A stretch of DNA of 64,000 nt, taken from MPNO01 sp965200535 (GTDB lineage: Bacteria > Pseudomonadota > Alphaproteobacteria > MPNO01). This document shows positions 47,785 through 56,621 of this stretch, one piece after another; the stretch's first letter is position 1; each line of letters opens with the position of its first letter. Below the pieces are notes generated by a model that ran no database searches, was not told the origin of the DNA, and saw only the letters and a program-made list of their open reading frames with translations. Both the position numbers and the translations under genes were made by a program. The stretch lies in the NCBI GenBank assembly GCA_965200535.1, contig CBDAUF010000002.1:186001-250000 (forward strand), given 5' to 3'.

Positions 47785-48899
47785 CCGGTCCGGCGCAGGC
47801 CATGGTCGAGATCGAGGGCCTCCGCAAGGTTTTCGGCGACGAGGTGGCGGTGAAGGACTTCAACCTGTCCGTGGCGGAAGGCGAATTCGTAACCCTGCTG
47901 GGGCCGTCCGGATGCGGTAAGACGACGACATTGCGCTGTATCGTCGGCCTCGAACGGCTCGACGCCGGAGAAATCCGGGTCGGCGGCGACATCGTCGCCT
48001 CGGCGCCGCGAGGCATTTACCTCAATCCCGAGGACCGCAATCTCGGCATGGTCTTCCAGAGTTATGCGGTGTGGCCGCATATGACGGTGTTCGACAATGT
48101 CGCATACGGGCTGCGGGTGCGGCGGGTCGCCGGGCGGAACCTCCGAAAACGGACCATGCGGGCGCTCGAGTTGGTGGATCTGGCCCATCTCTCCGAGCGC
48201 TACGCGACCCGGCTTTCCGGAGGGCAGAGACAGCGGGTCGCCCTTGCACGGGCCATTGTCTACGAGCCGCGCGTCATCCTGTTCGACGAACCTCTGTCCA
48301 ACCTCGATGCGAAACTCCGCGAACAGATGAGGCTCGAAATCGTGCGCCTCCAGAAGGAGGTCGGCATTACGTCCATCTTCGTTACCCATGACCAATCCGA
48401 GGCGCTGGTGATGAGCGACCGGATCGTGGTGATGGATCGTGCTGTGATTCAGCAGATCGGCGATCCCGAAACCGTCTATTGCAATCCGGCCAACGCCTTT
48501 GTTGCAAATTTCATCGGGGTGACGACCCTCATGAAGGGGCGCCTCCGGGAGCGACGGGCCGGCGACGAGTGCCGCGTGGAGATTCCGCTCGGCGGCGGCC
48601 TTGCGCCGCTGGAGGTCGTCGCGCTGGGCGCCGCCGGCGCCGGTCCGGGGGATCCCGTGATCCTCAGCCTGCGGCCCGAGGACATCGTCCTGCATCTGGA
48701 GGAGCCCGCGCCGCCGCCCGCGAATATCATGCGGGGAGAGGTGATCGACATGGTCTATCTCGGCAGTTCCCTCGAAGGGCGCGTCCGGGTGGGCAAGCAT
48801 GAGATCGGCGTTCAGATGGACTATCAGGAAAACCTGGTGCCGGGGCGGCCGGTGTGGCTGTCATTCCGCCCCGATCACGGACTTTGCCTTGCCGGTTAG
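47781..48899 (+). CDS. ABC importer ATPase 2
   Basis: 372 aa, a paralogue of the preceding ATPase with the same layout: GPSGCGKTTTLRC, LSGGQRQRVALARAI, VILFDEPLSNLDAKL, FVTHDQSEALVMSD and a TOBE-like end. Start GTG 47781 lies inside the end of ATPase 1. Two complete ATPase genes beside one fused permease suggests a heterodimeric ATPase pair, each serving one permease half. Both have all catalytic motifs, so neither is a decayed copy. Confidence 0.95.
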   Translation: MTGPAQAMVEIEGLRKVFGDEVAVKDFNLSVAEGEFVTLLGPSGCGKTTTLRCIVGLERLDAGEIRVGGDIVASAPRGIYLNPEDRNLGMVFQSYAVWPHMTVFDNVAYGLRVRRVAGRNLRKRTMRALELVDLAHLSERYATRLSGGQRQRVALARAIVYEPRVILFDEPLSNLDAKLREQMRLEIVRLQKEVGITSIFVTHDQSEALVMSDRIVVMDRAVIQQIGDPETVYCNPANAFVANFIGVTTLMKGRLRERRAGDECRVEIPLGGGLAPLEVVALGAAGAGPGDPVILSLRPEDIVLHLEEPAPPPANIMRGEVIDMVYLGSSLEGRVRVGKHEIGVQMDYQENLVPGRPVWLSFRPDHGLCLAG

Positions 48900-48933
48900 G
48901 GCAGGCCGGCAGAAGTTACCAAGGGAGCGCGGT

Positions 48934-49464
48934 ATGACGAAGATTTCGGTCGAACAGATGGAGAGCTACGTTGCACGGTTTTCCGAGCTTCGCGGCTCGA
49001 ACGAAGCCTATATCGACAGCCGGTTGGCCGGCCATCGGCGGCGCAAGATCAACCTGATCGGCATGGGGGTGGTGGAAGCGGCCGATGCGCCCGACCTTCA
49101 GCCCAATATCCCCCTGCCGGCCCACGGCTTCAATCTCGGCATGATCCAGGCCGAGCACGGCAACGGCGCCGCCATGCATGCGCATGAAACCGAGGAAGTC
49201 TTCATGCCTCTGGTCGGGCGTTGGGCGATTACATGGCTGAGCGGCGATGCGGAGAAGGAGATCGTGCTCGACCCGTTCGACACGATCAGCGTCCCGATCG
49301 GGATCTATCGAGGGTTCCGCTATGTCGGCGAAGGCACGGGCACCCTGCTTACCCTGATCGGCGGCCCCGATGCGGGGCGCGTCGACTGGCATCCGTCGGT
49401 GGTCGAGGCCGCGGCCGAAACCGGGCTGACGCGCAGCCCGGAAGGCGATCTGGTCACCGCCTGA
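48934..49464 (+). CDS. Cupin-domain protein, last gene of the ABC importer operon
   Basis: 176 aa. The cupin core is GNGAAMHAHETEEVFMPLVG and SVPIGIYRGFRYVGEG; the two His and Glu of motif 1 suit metal binding, while motif 2 has Tyr rather than His. AAGGGAG precedes ATG 48934, 34 nt after ATPase 2. It may act on the imported compound or sense it. It converges with the amidohydrolase at the end of the long leftward operon. Confidence 0.85.
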   Translation: MTKISVEQMESYVARFSELRGSNEAYIDSRLAGHRRRKINLIGMGVVEAADAPDLQPNIPLPAHGFNLGMIQAEHGNGAAMHAHETEEVFMPLVGRWAITWLSGDAEKEIVLDPFDTISVPIGIYRGFRYVGEGTGTLLTLIGGPDAGRVDWHPSVVEAAAETGLTRSPEGDLVTA

Positions 49465-49541
49465 GCGCCACCGCCGACCTGCCCGGGGGGGGGCGCACCG
49501 GCCCTCTTTGGCAGGTCGTTCGGAGCGATCGGATATGGCGG

Positions 49542-49593
49542 GGCAGGGCCGGACGGGGCGGGCTTCCGCCCGGCCCGCCCGCGCGCCCTTGCC
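49542..49593. terminator. Large hairpin between convergent operons
   Basis: An inner stem GGGGCGGGC-TTCC-GCCCGGCCC with one mismatch and outer arms GGCAGGGC and GCCCTTGCC. No T-tract. Likely ends transcription from both sides. Confidence 0.45.
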
Positions 49594-49595
49594 GC

Positions 49596-50957
49596 TCAGG
49601 CGCTGAGGCGCGTGGCGACGCGGCTCATGTCCGGTTCCTTGTGGAACTTGCCGTCCTGCATGATCGCGACCAGCCGGGACTGGTCCTGCAACACCTTGAT
49701 GTTGGTCAGGGGATCGCCGTCGACGAGCACGAGGTCGGCGAGATAGCCCTCGCGGACGATGCCCAGTTCGCCGCCCATGCCCATGATCTGCCCGCCGTAC
49801 ATGGTTCCTGCCTTGATCGCCTCCATCGGCGAGAAGCCGACCATGTCCACGAAGTACTCGAAATCCTTGGCATTGGTGCCGTGCGGCGTCCACGCAAAGC
49901 CGTAATCGCCGCCGATCAGCACGCGGATGCCGCGCTTGTGCATCGCCAGCATGGTTTCGCAGGCCTTTTCCAGTTCGCGCTCGTAGAGATCGGTCACCGG
50001 GGTGCCGGGCTTGATGCCGTAGTCTCCCGCGTTGCGCGCGGTGTTGATCAGCCAGGCGAGGCCGGGCGCCACGAAATGCTTGTCCTTGTTGGCCTCCAGC
50101 AGGTCCAGCGTCTCTTCGTCGCAGTAGGACGCGTGGTAGATGATCTCGATGCCGAGCCGCACGCAGCGCCGGATCGATTCGGCGGAGCGGGCATGGGCGG
50201 CGAGGCGGCGATGGCGGCCCTTGGCCTCGCTGACCGCGACGGCGACCTCCTCGTCGGTGAACTGGTTCTCCTCCGCACCCATCCCGGTGAGCTCTTCGCC
50301 CGACAGGTTGATCTTGATCGTGTCGACCCCCCATTTCATGAGCTGGCGGACTTCGCGGCGTATCTCCTCGACACCGGAGACGACGATGCCGAGATTGAGC
50401 CCCTTGTGGTCGATATGCGGCAGGCTGGCGTCGCCAAGCCCGCCCACGACGGTGAGTTCGGGGCCGGCGGCGGTGTAGCGCGGGCCCGGCACCTTGCCGT
50501 CCCGGATAGCATCGCGGATCACCACGTCCAGTCTGGGTTTCGCGGCTGCGGCGCCGTAGCCCGCGGTGAAGCCCGCGTCGATCACCAGCTTCGCCATGTA
50601 CACGCAGTTCAGCATGTGCTCTTCGATCGGCATGAGCTGAATCGGATCGATCCCCGGGGCATTGTTCCAGCTCAGATGGAGATGGGCGTCCACCATGCCG
50701 GGCATCAGGGTCATGCCGCGCCCGTCGATCCGCTGTTCGCCGTTGGCCGCGCTCCAGCCGCCATTGCCGAGGCTGCCGCCGAAGCCGCCGCCCGCGCGGG
50801 ACACCGACTTGATCCGGTTGCCGGAGACCTTCACTTCGCCGCTATAGGGCGCTTCGCCGGTGCCGTCGAGGATGCGGACATTTGAAAATACGATCTCCGG
50901 TTCCGAGCGTCCGTTGCCGTTGGAGCCGCCCCAGCCGCCGAAAGCGATCTCTGCCAT
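49596..50957 (-). CDS. Amidohydrolase family protein
   Basis: 453 aa, metal-dependent hydrolase of the imidazolonepropionase/prolidase-like branch. After an N-terminal composite domain with a Gly/Asn-rich insert (GGGFGGSLGNGGWSAANG), the barrel shows DAHLHL (metal ligands), INLSGEE, RLAAHARS, IYHASYCDEET and GGDYGFAWTPHG (late Asp), then a dosage-type ending (GYLADLVLVDGDPL). It hydrolyses a cyclic amide, amide or similar bond. Last gene of the 11-gene leftward operon, 24 nt after the alpha/beta hydrolase. Confidence 0.9.
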   Translation of the reverse strand: MAEIAFGGWGGSNGNGRSEPEIVFSNVRILDGTGEAPYSGEVKVSGNRIKSVSRAGGGFGGSLGNGGWSAANGEQRIDGRGMTLMPGMVDAHLHLSWNNAPGIDPIQLMPIEEHMLNCVYMAKLVIDAGFTAGYGAAAAKPRLDVVIRDAIRDGKVPGPRYTAAGPELTVVGGLGDASLPHIDHKGLNLGIVVSGVEEIRREVRQLMKWGVDTIKINLSGEELTGMGAEENQFTDEEVAVAVSEAKGRHRRLAAHARSAESIRRCVRLGIEIIYHASYCDEETLDLLEANKDKHFVAPGLAWLINTARNAGDYGIKPGTPVTDLYERELEKACETMLAMHKRGIRVLIGGDYGFAWTPHGTNAKDFEYFVDMVGFSPMEAIKAGTMYGGQIMGMGGELGIVREGYLADLVLVDGDPLTNIKVLQDQSRLVAIMQDGKFHKEPDMSRVATRLSA

Positions 50958-50981
50958 GGTCTTTCTCCCTGTCGTGCCCGG

Positions 50982-51764
50982 TTACGGGCGGACTCCGTCG
51001 AGATGGCGCCTCAGCGACTCCGCCGTTCGGCCGGGCATTTCGATCGTCATCCAGTGGCCCGCGCCGGGCAGGATTTCGAGCTCCGCCCCGCCGATCCGGC
51101 CCTTCAGCGTCTCGGCCGCCGCAACCGGGGCCACCGGATCCCTTTCTCCCGCGATCAACAGTGTCGGGCAGGCGATTGCGGCGTGGTTCGCCGCGCGCGC
51201 GCCCGCCAGCGCGCGGCAATGCCAGGCGTAGCCCGCGGGGGTCTGGCGCATCAGGCTCGCTCGGACGAAGGTCCGTGCGAGGACGCCGGCGTCGCCGGAC
51301 GCCGCCGCCACGCTCTCGGTCGATATGCTGTCGGCGATCCCGGCCATGCCTTCAAGTTGCGCAGCTTCCGCCCGTTTCTCGAGCGCCCGGCGCGCCGCCG
51401 GCGCCAATTCCAGAATGGGCCCGAAAAGGACCAGACTCAAGACCGATTCGGGGGTGTCGGCGGCGAGGTGCTGGCAGATCAGGCTGCCCATGGAATGGCC
51501 GGCAAGGTGGGCGCGGTCGATCCCCGCGGCGCGCAGCGCATCGCGAACGGCGGAGGTTAGGCCTTGCAGCCCGGCCCGGCCCGGCCGCAAGGCGGATCGC
51601 CCGGCCCCCGGCAGATCCGGACGCAGCACGCGGTAGCCGCCGAGCCGGTCCATCAGCGGCGAAAAGCTGTTCGAATCCCCGCCCAGCCCGTGGATCAGCA
51701 CCACCGCGGGGCCTGTCCCGCCGCTGTCCTCTGTCACCATTCCGCCGAGGCGCAGATCTGCCAT
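50982..51764 (-). CDS. Alpha/beta-fold hydrolase
   Basis: 260 aa. VVLIHGLGGDSNSF gives the oxyanion region, HLAGHSMGSLI the nucleophilic Ser, LLIAGERDPVAPV the Asp, and PGAGHWMTIEMP the His, so the triad is complete. Relatives act on enol-lactones, C-C bonds of ring-cleavage products or esters. It starts 3 nt after the SRPBCC-oxidoreductase fusion, so translation is coupled. With the amidohydrolase it implies a hydrolytic catabolic route. Confidence 0.92.
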   Translation of the reverse strand: MADLRLGGMVTEDSGGTGPAVVLIHGLGGDSNSFSPLMDRLGGYRVLRPDLPGAGRSALRPGRAGLQGLTSAVRDALRAAGIDRAHLAGHSMGSLICQHLAADTPESVLSLVLFGPILELAPAARRALEKRAEAAQLEGMAGIADSISTESVAAASGDAGVLARTFVRASLMRQTPAGYAWHCRALAGARAANHAAIACPTLLIAGERDPVAPVAAAETLKGRIGGAELEILPGAGHWMTIEMPGRTAESLRRHLDGVRP

Positions 51765-51767
51765 CGC

Positions 51768-53270
51768 TCAGGACGCCGCTTCCTCGCCATGATTCGGGAT
51801 CAGGATGATCGAGCCGGCGGTTTGGCGAGCCTCCAGCGCCCGGTGGGCTTCGGCGGCCTCCTGCAGGGCGAAGCGCCGGTCGATCTCCACCGTGACGATG
51901 CGCCGGTCGATGGCATCGAACAGGCGGTCCGCGCTCGCCCGGAAACGTTCGGGCGGTGTCGTGTAATGGACGTAGTTCGGGCGCGAGACTGTGGCCGAGC
52001 AGCCTGCCAGCATGCCGATGTCCCACGGACCGATATCGCCCGAGGCCTGGCCGAAGCTGACCAGATGACCGCGTTCGGCCAGCGCCCCGACCGAATGGGC
52101 GAAGCTGTCCCGGCCGACTCCGTCATAGATCACGTCCGCCCCGCGCCCGTCGGTGAGGTCGCGGACCTGCTCCTCCAGGCTCTTCTCGCCCGGGGTGACG
52201 ACGTGATGCGCGCCGACGCTGCGCGCGATGCGGGCCTTCTCCTCTGTCGAGGTTGCACCGATGACAGTGGCCCCGAGCCGGTTCGCCCACTGGCACAAGA
52301 GCCGCCCGACGCCGCCGGCGGGCGCATAGACCAGGACGGTCTCGCCTGCGGCGACGGCGTGCACGCGGTGGAGCAGGAATTCCGCGGTCACGCCCTTGAG
52401 CAGCGCGGCAGCGGCGGTTTCCTCGTCGATACCGTCCGGCAGCGGAATGACCGCGCCGGCATCCATGGTGCGCACGCTGGTATAGGCGCCGAGCGGCGGG
52501 CAGGCGTAGGCGGCGCGCTGTCCGGGGGCGAGATGGGTCACACCCGCGCCCACGTCCACGACAACCCCTGCCCCCTCCATGCCCAGCACCCCCGGCGGCG
52601 TCAGCAGGTCGAAATAACCGGTCCGGCAATAGACATCGATGAAGTTCACGCCCACCGCCCGATGGCGCAGGCGGACCTCGCCCGGCCCGGGCGGCAGCGC
52701 CTCGGCCGGCTGCGGATGCAGCTCTCCGGCGCCGCCGTGGCGGTCGATCGCGATGGCCGTCCCGGCAATGGCTGCACTCCCCGGGGGCCGGGCCGGAGAC
52801 GCCGCCGGCACCCTGGGCCGTTCCCCGGCGGGGGGGCGTTCAAGGCGGGCGCGGACCGCCGCAAAACCCGCCTCGTACACCTCGGCCGCGACCAGTTCGG
52901 CAAGCTCCCGCTCGCGGCCCGGCGGGGTGTCGAAGGTGGAACTCCAGTGCCACAAGGTCCGGTCGCCGTCGGTCACCGGTTTCAGATAAACCTCGGCCAC
53001 ATAGTCGTGGAGAGGGATATCGGCATCGACGATGGCGTAGCGGAAGCGGCAGTCCCGGTCGGACAGCGACAGCAGCCTCTCGCGGACATTGCCGGCTTCC
53101 CGCAGGTCGAAATTGCGCACGCAGCCGACCTGATCGGTGCGCATCGAGTCCTCGAGCATGCTGCGCTGCACGACGGGGTGCCAGCGGTCGTGGCCGTTGA
53201 AGTCGCGCAGGATCTCCCACACCGCCGCAATCGGGGCGTCGATCACCGTGCTGCGCACCACCCGGACCAT
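51768..53270 (-). CDS. SRPBCC domain fused to zinc-type quinone oxidoreductase
   Basis: 500 aa. Residues 1-145 are an SRPBCC/polyketide-cyclase-like domain (MVRVVRSTVIDAPIAAVWEI, TDQVGCVRNFDL, LSDRDCRFRYAIVD), closely similar to the stand-alone protein encoded just upstream. A proline-rich linker (about 145-170) follows, and then a full MDR-type NADPH quinone reductase: VGVNFIDVYCRTGYF, GMEGAGVVVDVGAGV, and nucleotide motif YAPAGGVGRLLCQW. No zinc ligands are evident, as in quinone reductases. The fusion suggests a bound hydrophobic intermediate is passed to the reductase. 5 nt after the preceding gene. Confidence 0.9.
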   Translation of the reverse strand: MVRVVRSTVIDAPIAAVWEILRDFNGHDRWHPVVQRSMLEDSMRTDQVGCVRNFDLREAGNVRERLLSLSDRDCRFRYAIVDADIPLHDYVAEVYLKPVTDGDRTLWHWSSTFDTPPGRERELAELVAAEVYEAGFAAVRARLERPPAGERPRVPAASPARPPGSAAIAGTAIAIDRHGGAGELHPQPAEALPPGPGEVRLRHRAVGVNFIDVYCRTGYFDLLTPPGVLGMEGAGVVVDVGAGVTHLAPGQRAAYACPPLGAYTSVRTMDAGAVIPLPDGIDEETAAAALLKGVTAEFLLHRVHAVAAGETVLVYAPAGGVGRLLCQWANRLGATVIGATSTEEKARIARSVGAHHVVTPGEKSLEEQVRDLTDGRGADVIYDGVGRDSFAHSVGALAERGHLVSFGQASGDIGPWDIGMLAGCSATVSRPNYVHYTTPPERFRASADRLFDAIDRRIVTVEIDRRFALQEAAEAHRALEARQTAGSIILIPNHGEEAAS

Positions 53271-53275
53271 GCGGG

Positions 53276-53713
53276 TCAGGATCCGAAGCGAAGCTTCAGA
53301 GCGTCGAAAGCCGCCTGGAAGACATCATTGCCGATCGCCGCGACGAGTTCCGCCTCCGCCGCCGGGTCGCAGTCGAACTCGGCGGTCCATTCGGCGAAGG
53401 TGCGCTGGCCGTCGGTCACCGGCACGAGCTTGAGCGTCGCGATGTAGTTCTCCACCCCCATCGGGCTTTCGAGGATCGCGTAGGTGACGCTGTAGTCGTA
53501 GTCCGACAGCCCGAGCAGGCGTTCGCGCAGGAAACCGCCGTCTTGCAGGCGGAACGCGCGGACGCAGCCGATCTGGTCGGCAGGCTGGCCGCCCTCGATC
53601 CGGCTTTCCCGTACCGCCGGCACCCAGTCCGGCAAGGCGTTGAAATCCCGGACCGCCTGCCAGACCCGGTCGGCCGGCGCCCCGATCACCGAGGAAACAT
53701 AGACCCTGGACAC
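53276..53713 (-). CDS. SRPBCC family protein
   Basis: 145 aa, helix-grip fold for hydrophobic ligands: MSRVYVSSVIGAPADRVWQA, DFNALPDWVPAVRESRIEGG, DQIGCVRAFRLQDGGFLRER, LSDYDYSVTYAILESPMGVE. It is a paralogue of the N-terminal domain of the next gene; the shared QIGCVR motif and spacing point to duplication. It may bind, cyclise or shuttle the substrate of the pathway. Only 3 nt after the SPFH gene and 5 nt before the fusion gene. Confidence 0.88.
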   Translation of the reverse strand: MSRVYVSSVIGAPADRVWQAVRDFNALPDWVPAVRESRIEGGQPADQIGCVRAFRLQDGGFLRERLLGLSDYDYSVTYAILESPMGVENYIATLKLVPVTDGQRTFAEWTAEFDCDPAAEAELVAAIGNDVFQAAFDALKLRFGS

Positions 53714-53716
53714 GTG

Positions 53717-55771
53717 TCAGCCGTCCCCGTCCCTGATTTTCTCGGCGTCCTTGGCGAGGCTCGCCGCATCCCGCGCCGAACGGAAGACGTCGCCAAGACG
53801 CGCGACATTGGCGTTCTCGATGCCGATCTCCTTCATCAATTCGTCGATCAGCGGGCTCTGCACCCGGTAACGCAGCACACTCTCGACCACCTCGTCCGTC
53901 GGGCTGCGCCCCGACCCGCCGCCGCCGGCGAGGCCGTCGACATGGAGGATCTTGATGCCCTCGATATTCTCCATCGGGCGGACGCTCTCGCGGATGATGC
54001 CTTCGAGGCGGTCGAGCAATCCGGCGCGGAGCCGAGCGGCGCGCGCATCCTCGGTCAGCACGTTCTCCGCCTCGTTGCGCAGCCGGTCGGCCTCCGCCGC
54101 CACCGCCGCGGTCACCCGGTCGGCCTCGGCCGCGATTTTCGCCGTGTCGGCGTCCTTGCCGGCGATGATCCGGTCGATCGCGGCGATCCGTTCGGCGACC
54201 TCCATCTCGCGTACGGTCGCGACCTTTTCCTCCGCTGCCGCGGCGTTGGCGCGGACGGACTCGGTGGCGATCCGCGCTTCCGCCTCGTCGGAGTTCTTCT
54301 TCAGGATTTCGATCTGTCGTTCGATCTCGGCGAGTTCCACCGTCATTTCGCGTTCGACCTCGAGCCGCCGGAGATCGCGTTCGTGGACGATCCGCGCCTC
54401 CTCGATCCCCCGGTCCGACAGGATGCGCGACCGCTCCACCTCCTCGCGCGCGGCGATCTCCGCCTCCTCCACCGACCTGCGCCGGTCGATCTGCTGCGCC
54501 TGGAGCAGCCGGTCGCGCTCGATACGCGCCCTGTCCAGCGTCTGGTCCTGGGCGATGCGCGCCGCTTCCACCTCCTTCTGCGCCTCTATGCGGGCGGTTT
54601 CGGTCTGCTGGCCGCGCGCGATGTCGCGGGCTTCGGTCTCCGCGTCGGCGAGGATCTGGGCCTCGCGCAACTGACGCTGGGAGGCTATGCGCGCCCGCTC
54701 CAAATCCTCGTTCGCGGTAATCTCGGCGTTCTCCAGGTCGTGACGCTGACGAATCTGTTCTTGGCGCACCTGCCGTTCGCGCTCGATGCGCGCGGTTTCC
54801 AAAGCCTGTTCCTGGGCGATGCGGGCGCGCTCCACCTCCTCCTGTGCGCGAATCTCGGTCTCTTCCAGGGTGCGGCGGCGTTCGATCTCGAAGCCGCGGG
54901 TTTCCTGCTGGCTGGCGATCCGCGCCTGTTCGGCCTCGCTTTCCTTGGCCACATGGATGCGGGCGACCTCCGCGCGCTGGTCGGCGCGCAGGGTCTCCAA
55001 GGCGCGCTGCTGGTTCAACCGCGCATCCTCGCTTTCCTGTTCCAGCTTGAGGGTCTGTTTTTCCGCTTCGAGATTCTGGCTGCGGATCGCGACCATCGAA
55101 GACTGCTCGATGTCGTTGCGCAGCTTGCGCCGCGCCTCGATGGTCTCGATCAGCCGGGTCAGGCCTTCGGCGTCGAACCGGTTGGACGGGTTGAAGAACT
55201 CGAGATTGGTCTGGTCGAGGTCGGTAATCGCCACCGACTCCAGTTCGAGCCCGTTCTGGGCCAGCGCGACGGCGGCGCGCTCCTCGACCGCAGCGACGAA
55301 ATCGCCGCGCCGTTCGTGCATTTCGTCGAGCGTGCGCTCCGCGGCGACCGAGCGCAGCGCGCCGACGAACTTGCCGGACAGCAGCTCGGCCAGCCGTTCC
55401 GCCTCCAGCGTGCGCCGCCCCAGCGTCGACGCCGCGGCCGCCACCGCCGCCTTCTGCTGCAGGACCCGCACGAAGAACTCGGCTTCGATGTCGACGCGCA
55501 CCCGGTCGCCGGTGATGACGGCGTTGTCCCTGACGCGCGAGATGGCAATCCGCACGACGTTGAGGTTGACCGGCGTCACCTCGTGCACGATGGGCAGAAC
55601 CAGCGCCCCGCCATTGATGACAACTTTTTCGCCGCCGAGGCCGGTGCGCACGAAGGCGACTTCCTTGGTCGAGCGGTGATACAGCCAGTTGAGCAGATAG
55701 ACGATCACCACGATCGCGATGATCGCCACGATGAGCCACAGGATGATGCCCCCGATCAGGCTTCCCGTCAT
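53717..55771 (-). CDS. SPFH/flotillin-like membrane protein
   Basis: 684 aa. One N-terminal membrane helix (GGIILWLIVAIIAIVVIVYL, about 6-26), then an SPFH/Band 7 domain (about 40-230: VRTGLGGEKVVINGGALVLP, ISRVRDNAVITGDRVRVDIE), then a charged coiled coil to about 560 with a repeated 'ExARIxxExxLExARI'-like unit, and a C-terminal domain (SVRPMENIEGIKILHVDG). Flotillin-like proteins scaffold membrane microdomains. Its presence inside a catabolic ABC operon is unusual and suggests membrane organisation of uptake. The end is 3 nt before the SRPBCC gene. Confidence 0.92.
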   Translation of the reverse strand: MTGSLIGGIILWLIVAIIAIVVIVYLLNWLYHRSTKEVAFVRTGLGGEKVVINGGALVLPIVHEVTPVNLNVVRIAISRVRDNAVITGDRVRVDIEAEFFVRVLQQKAAVAAAASTLGRRTLEAERLAELLSGKFVGALRSVAAERTLDEMHERRGDFVAAVEERAAVALAQNGLELESVAITDLDQTNLEFFNPSNRFDAEGLTRLIETIEARRKLRNDIEQSSMVAIRSQNLEAEKQTLKLEQESEDARLNQQRALETLRADQRAEVARIHVAKESEAEQARIASQQETRGFEIERRRTLEETEIRAQEEVERARIAQEQALETARIERERQVRQEQIRQRHDLENAEITANEDLERARIASQRQLREAQILADAETEARDIARGQQTETARIEAQKEVEAARIAQDQTLDRARIERDRLLQAQQIDRRRSVEEAEIAAREEVERSRILSDRGIEEARIVHERDLRRLEVEREMTVELAEIERQIEILKKNSDEAEARIATESVRANAAAAEEKVATVREMEVAERIAAIDRIIAGKDADTAKIAAEADRVTAAVAAEADRLRNEAENVLTEDARAARLRAGLLDRLEGIIRESVRPMENIEGIKILHVDGLAGGGGSGRSPTDEVVESVLRYRVQSPLIDELMKEIGIENANVARLGDVFRSARDAASLAKDAEKIRDGDG

Positions 55772-55787
55772 GATCCGGCCCTCCCTA

Positions 55788-56621
55788 TCATTCCACCCTG
55801 ATCGCCTTGAAGGCTCTTGTCTGTTCGGTCAGGGCGGTTTCCGTCGGCAGGCGCTCCATCGAAGAGGCGCCGTAAAACCCATGACAATTCTCCGTTTCGT
55901 TCAGGACGAATTGCGCATCTCCGGGCATGGACACCGGTCCACCGTGCACCAGTACCACAATCCCGGGGTTGATCCGCATCGCAGCGGCGGCCCAGGCGTC
56001 CACCATGGCGGGGCAGTCTTCCAGCTTGACCGCGGTTTCCGCGCCGATGGACCCGCCCGTGGTCAGCCCGAGATGGCAGACCACGATGTCGGCGCCCGCC
56101 CGAGCCATGGCCTCCGCTTCCTCCTCGCAAAAAACGTAGGGCGTGGTCAGCAAATCCTTGTCATGGGCCATGCGGATCATGTCGACCTCGAGTCCGTAGG
56201 ACATGCCGGTCTCTTCCAGATTGGCCCGGAAAACACCGTCCATCAGCCCGACCGTCGGGAAATTCTGCACCCCCGAGAACCCGAGCTGCGACAGTCCGTC
56301 GAGATAGGAATCGAAGATGCAGAACGGGTCGGTCCCGTTGACTCCGGCGAGCACGGGCGTATTGCGCACGACGGGCAGCACTTCACGCGCCATCTCCATC
56401 ACCACGTCGTTGGCGTTGCCGTAGGCCAGCAAGCCGGACATGGAGCCCCGGCCCGCCATGCGGTAGCGCCCTGAATTGTAGATGACGATGAGGTCGATGC
56501 CGCCTGCTTCCTCGCATTTGGCGGACAGCCCCGTCCCCGCCCCACCGCCGATGATGGGGATGCGGGCGGCCTTCATGGCCTGGAATTTCTCGATCAGGAC
56601 CTTGCGTTCAAACCGCGGCAT
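55788..56621 (-). CDS. TIM-barrel 'phosphoenolpyruvate hydrolase family' protein (Tm-1 C-terminal type)
   Basis: 277 aa. Motifs KAARIPIIGGGAGTGLSAKC, DLIVIYNSGRYRMAGRGSMS, PVLAGVNGTDPF, GVQNFPTVGLMDG and GADIVVCHLGLTTGGSIGAE are typical of the family (PF09370-like) that in plant Tm-1 forms the C-terminal half. Its start overlaps the end of the LivF-Tm-1 gene by 14 nt, so the two parts of Tm-1 are encoded by adjacent coupled genes. The enzymatic reaction is not firmly known for the family. Confidence 0.88.
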   Translation of the reverse strand: MPRFERKVLIEKFQAMKAARIPIIGGGAGTGLSAKCEEAGGIDLIVIYNSGRYRMAGRGSMSGLLAYGNANDVVMEMAREVLPVVRNTPVLAGVNGTDPFCIFDSYLDGLSQLGFSGVQNFPTVGLMDGVFRANLEETGMSYGLEVDMIRMAHDKDLLTTPYVFCEEEAEAMARAGADIVVCHLGLTTGGSIGAETAVKLEDCPAMVDAWAAAAMRINPGIVVLVHGGPVSMPGDAQFVLNETENCHGFYGASSMERLPTETALTEQTRAFKAIRVE

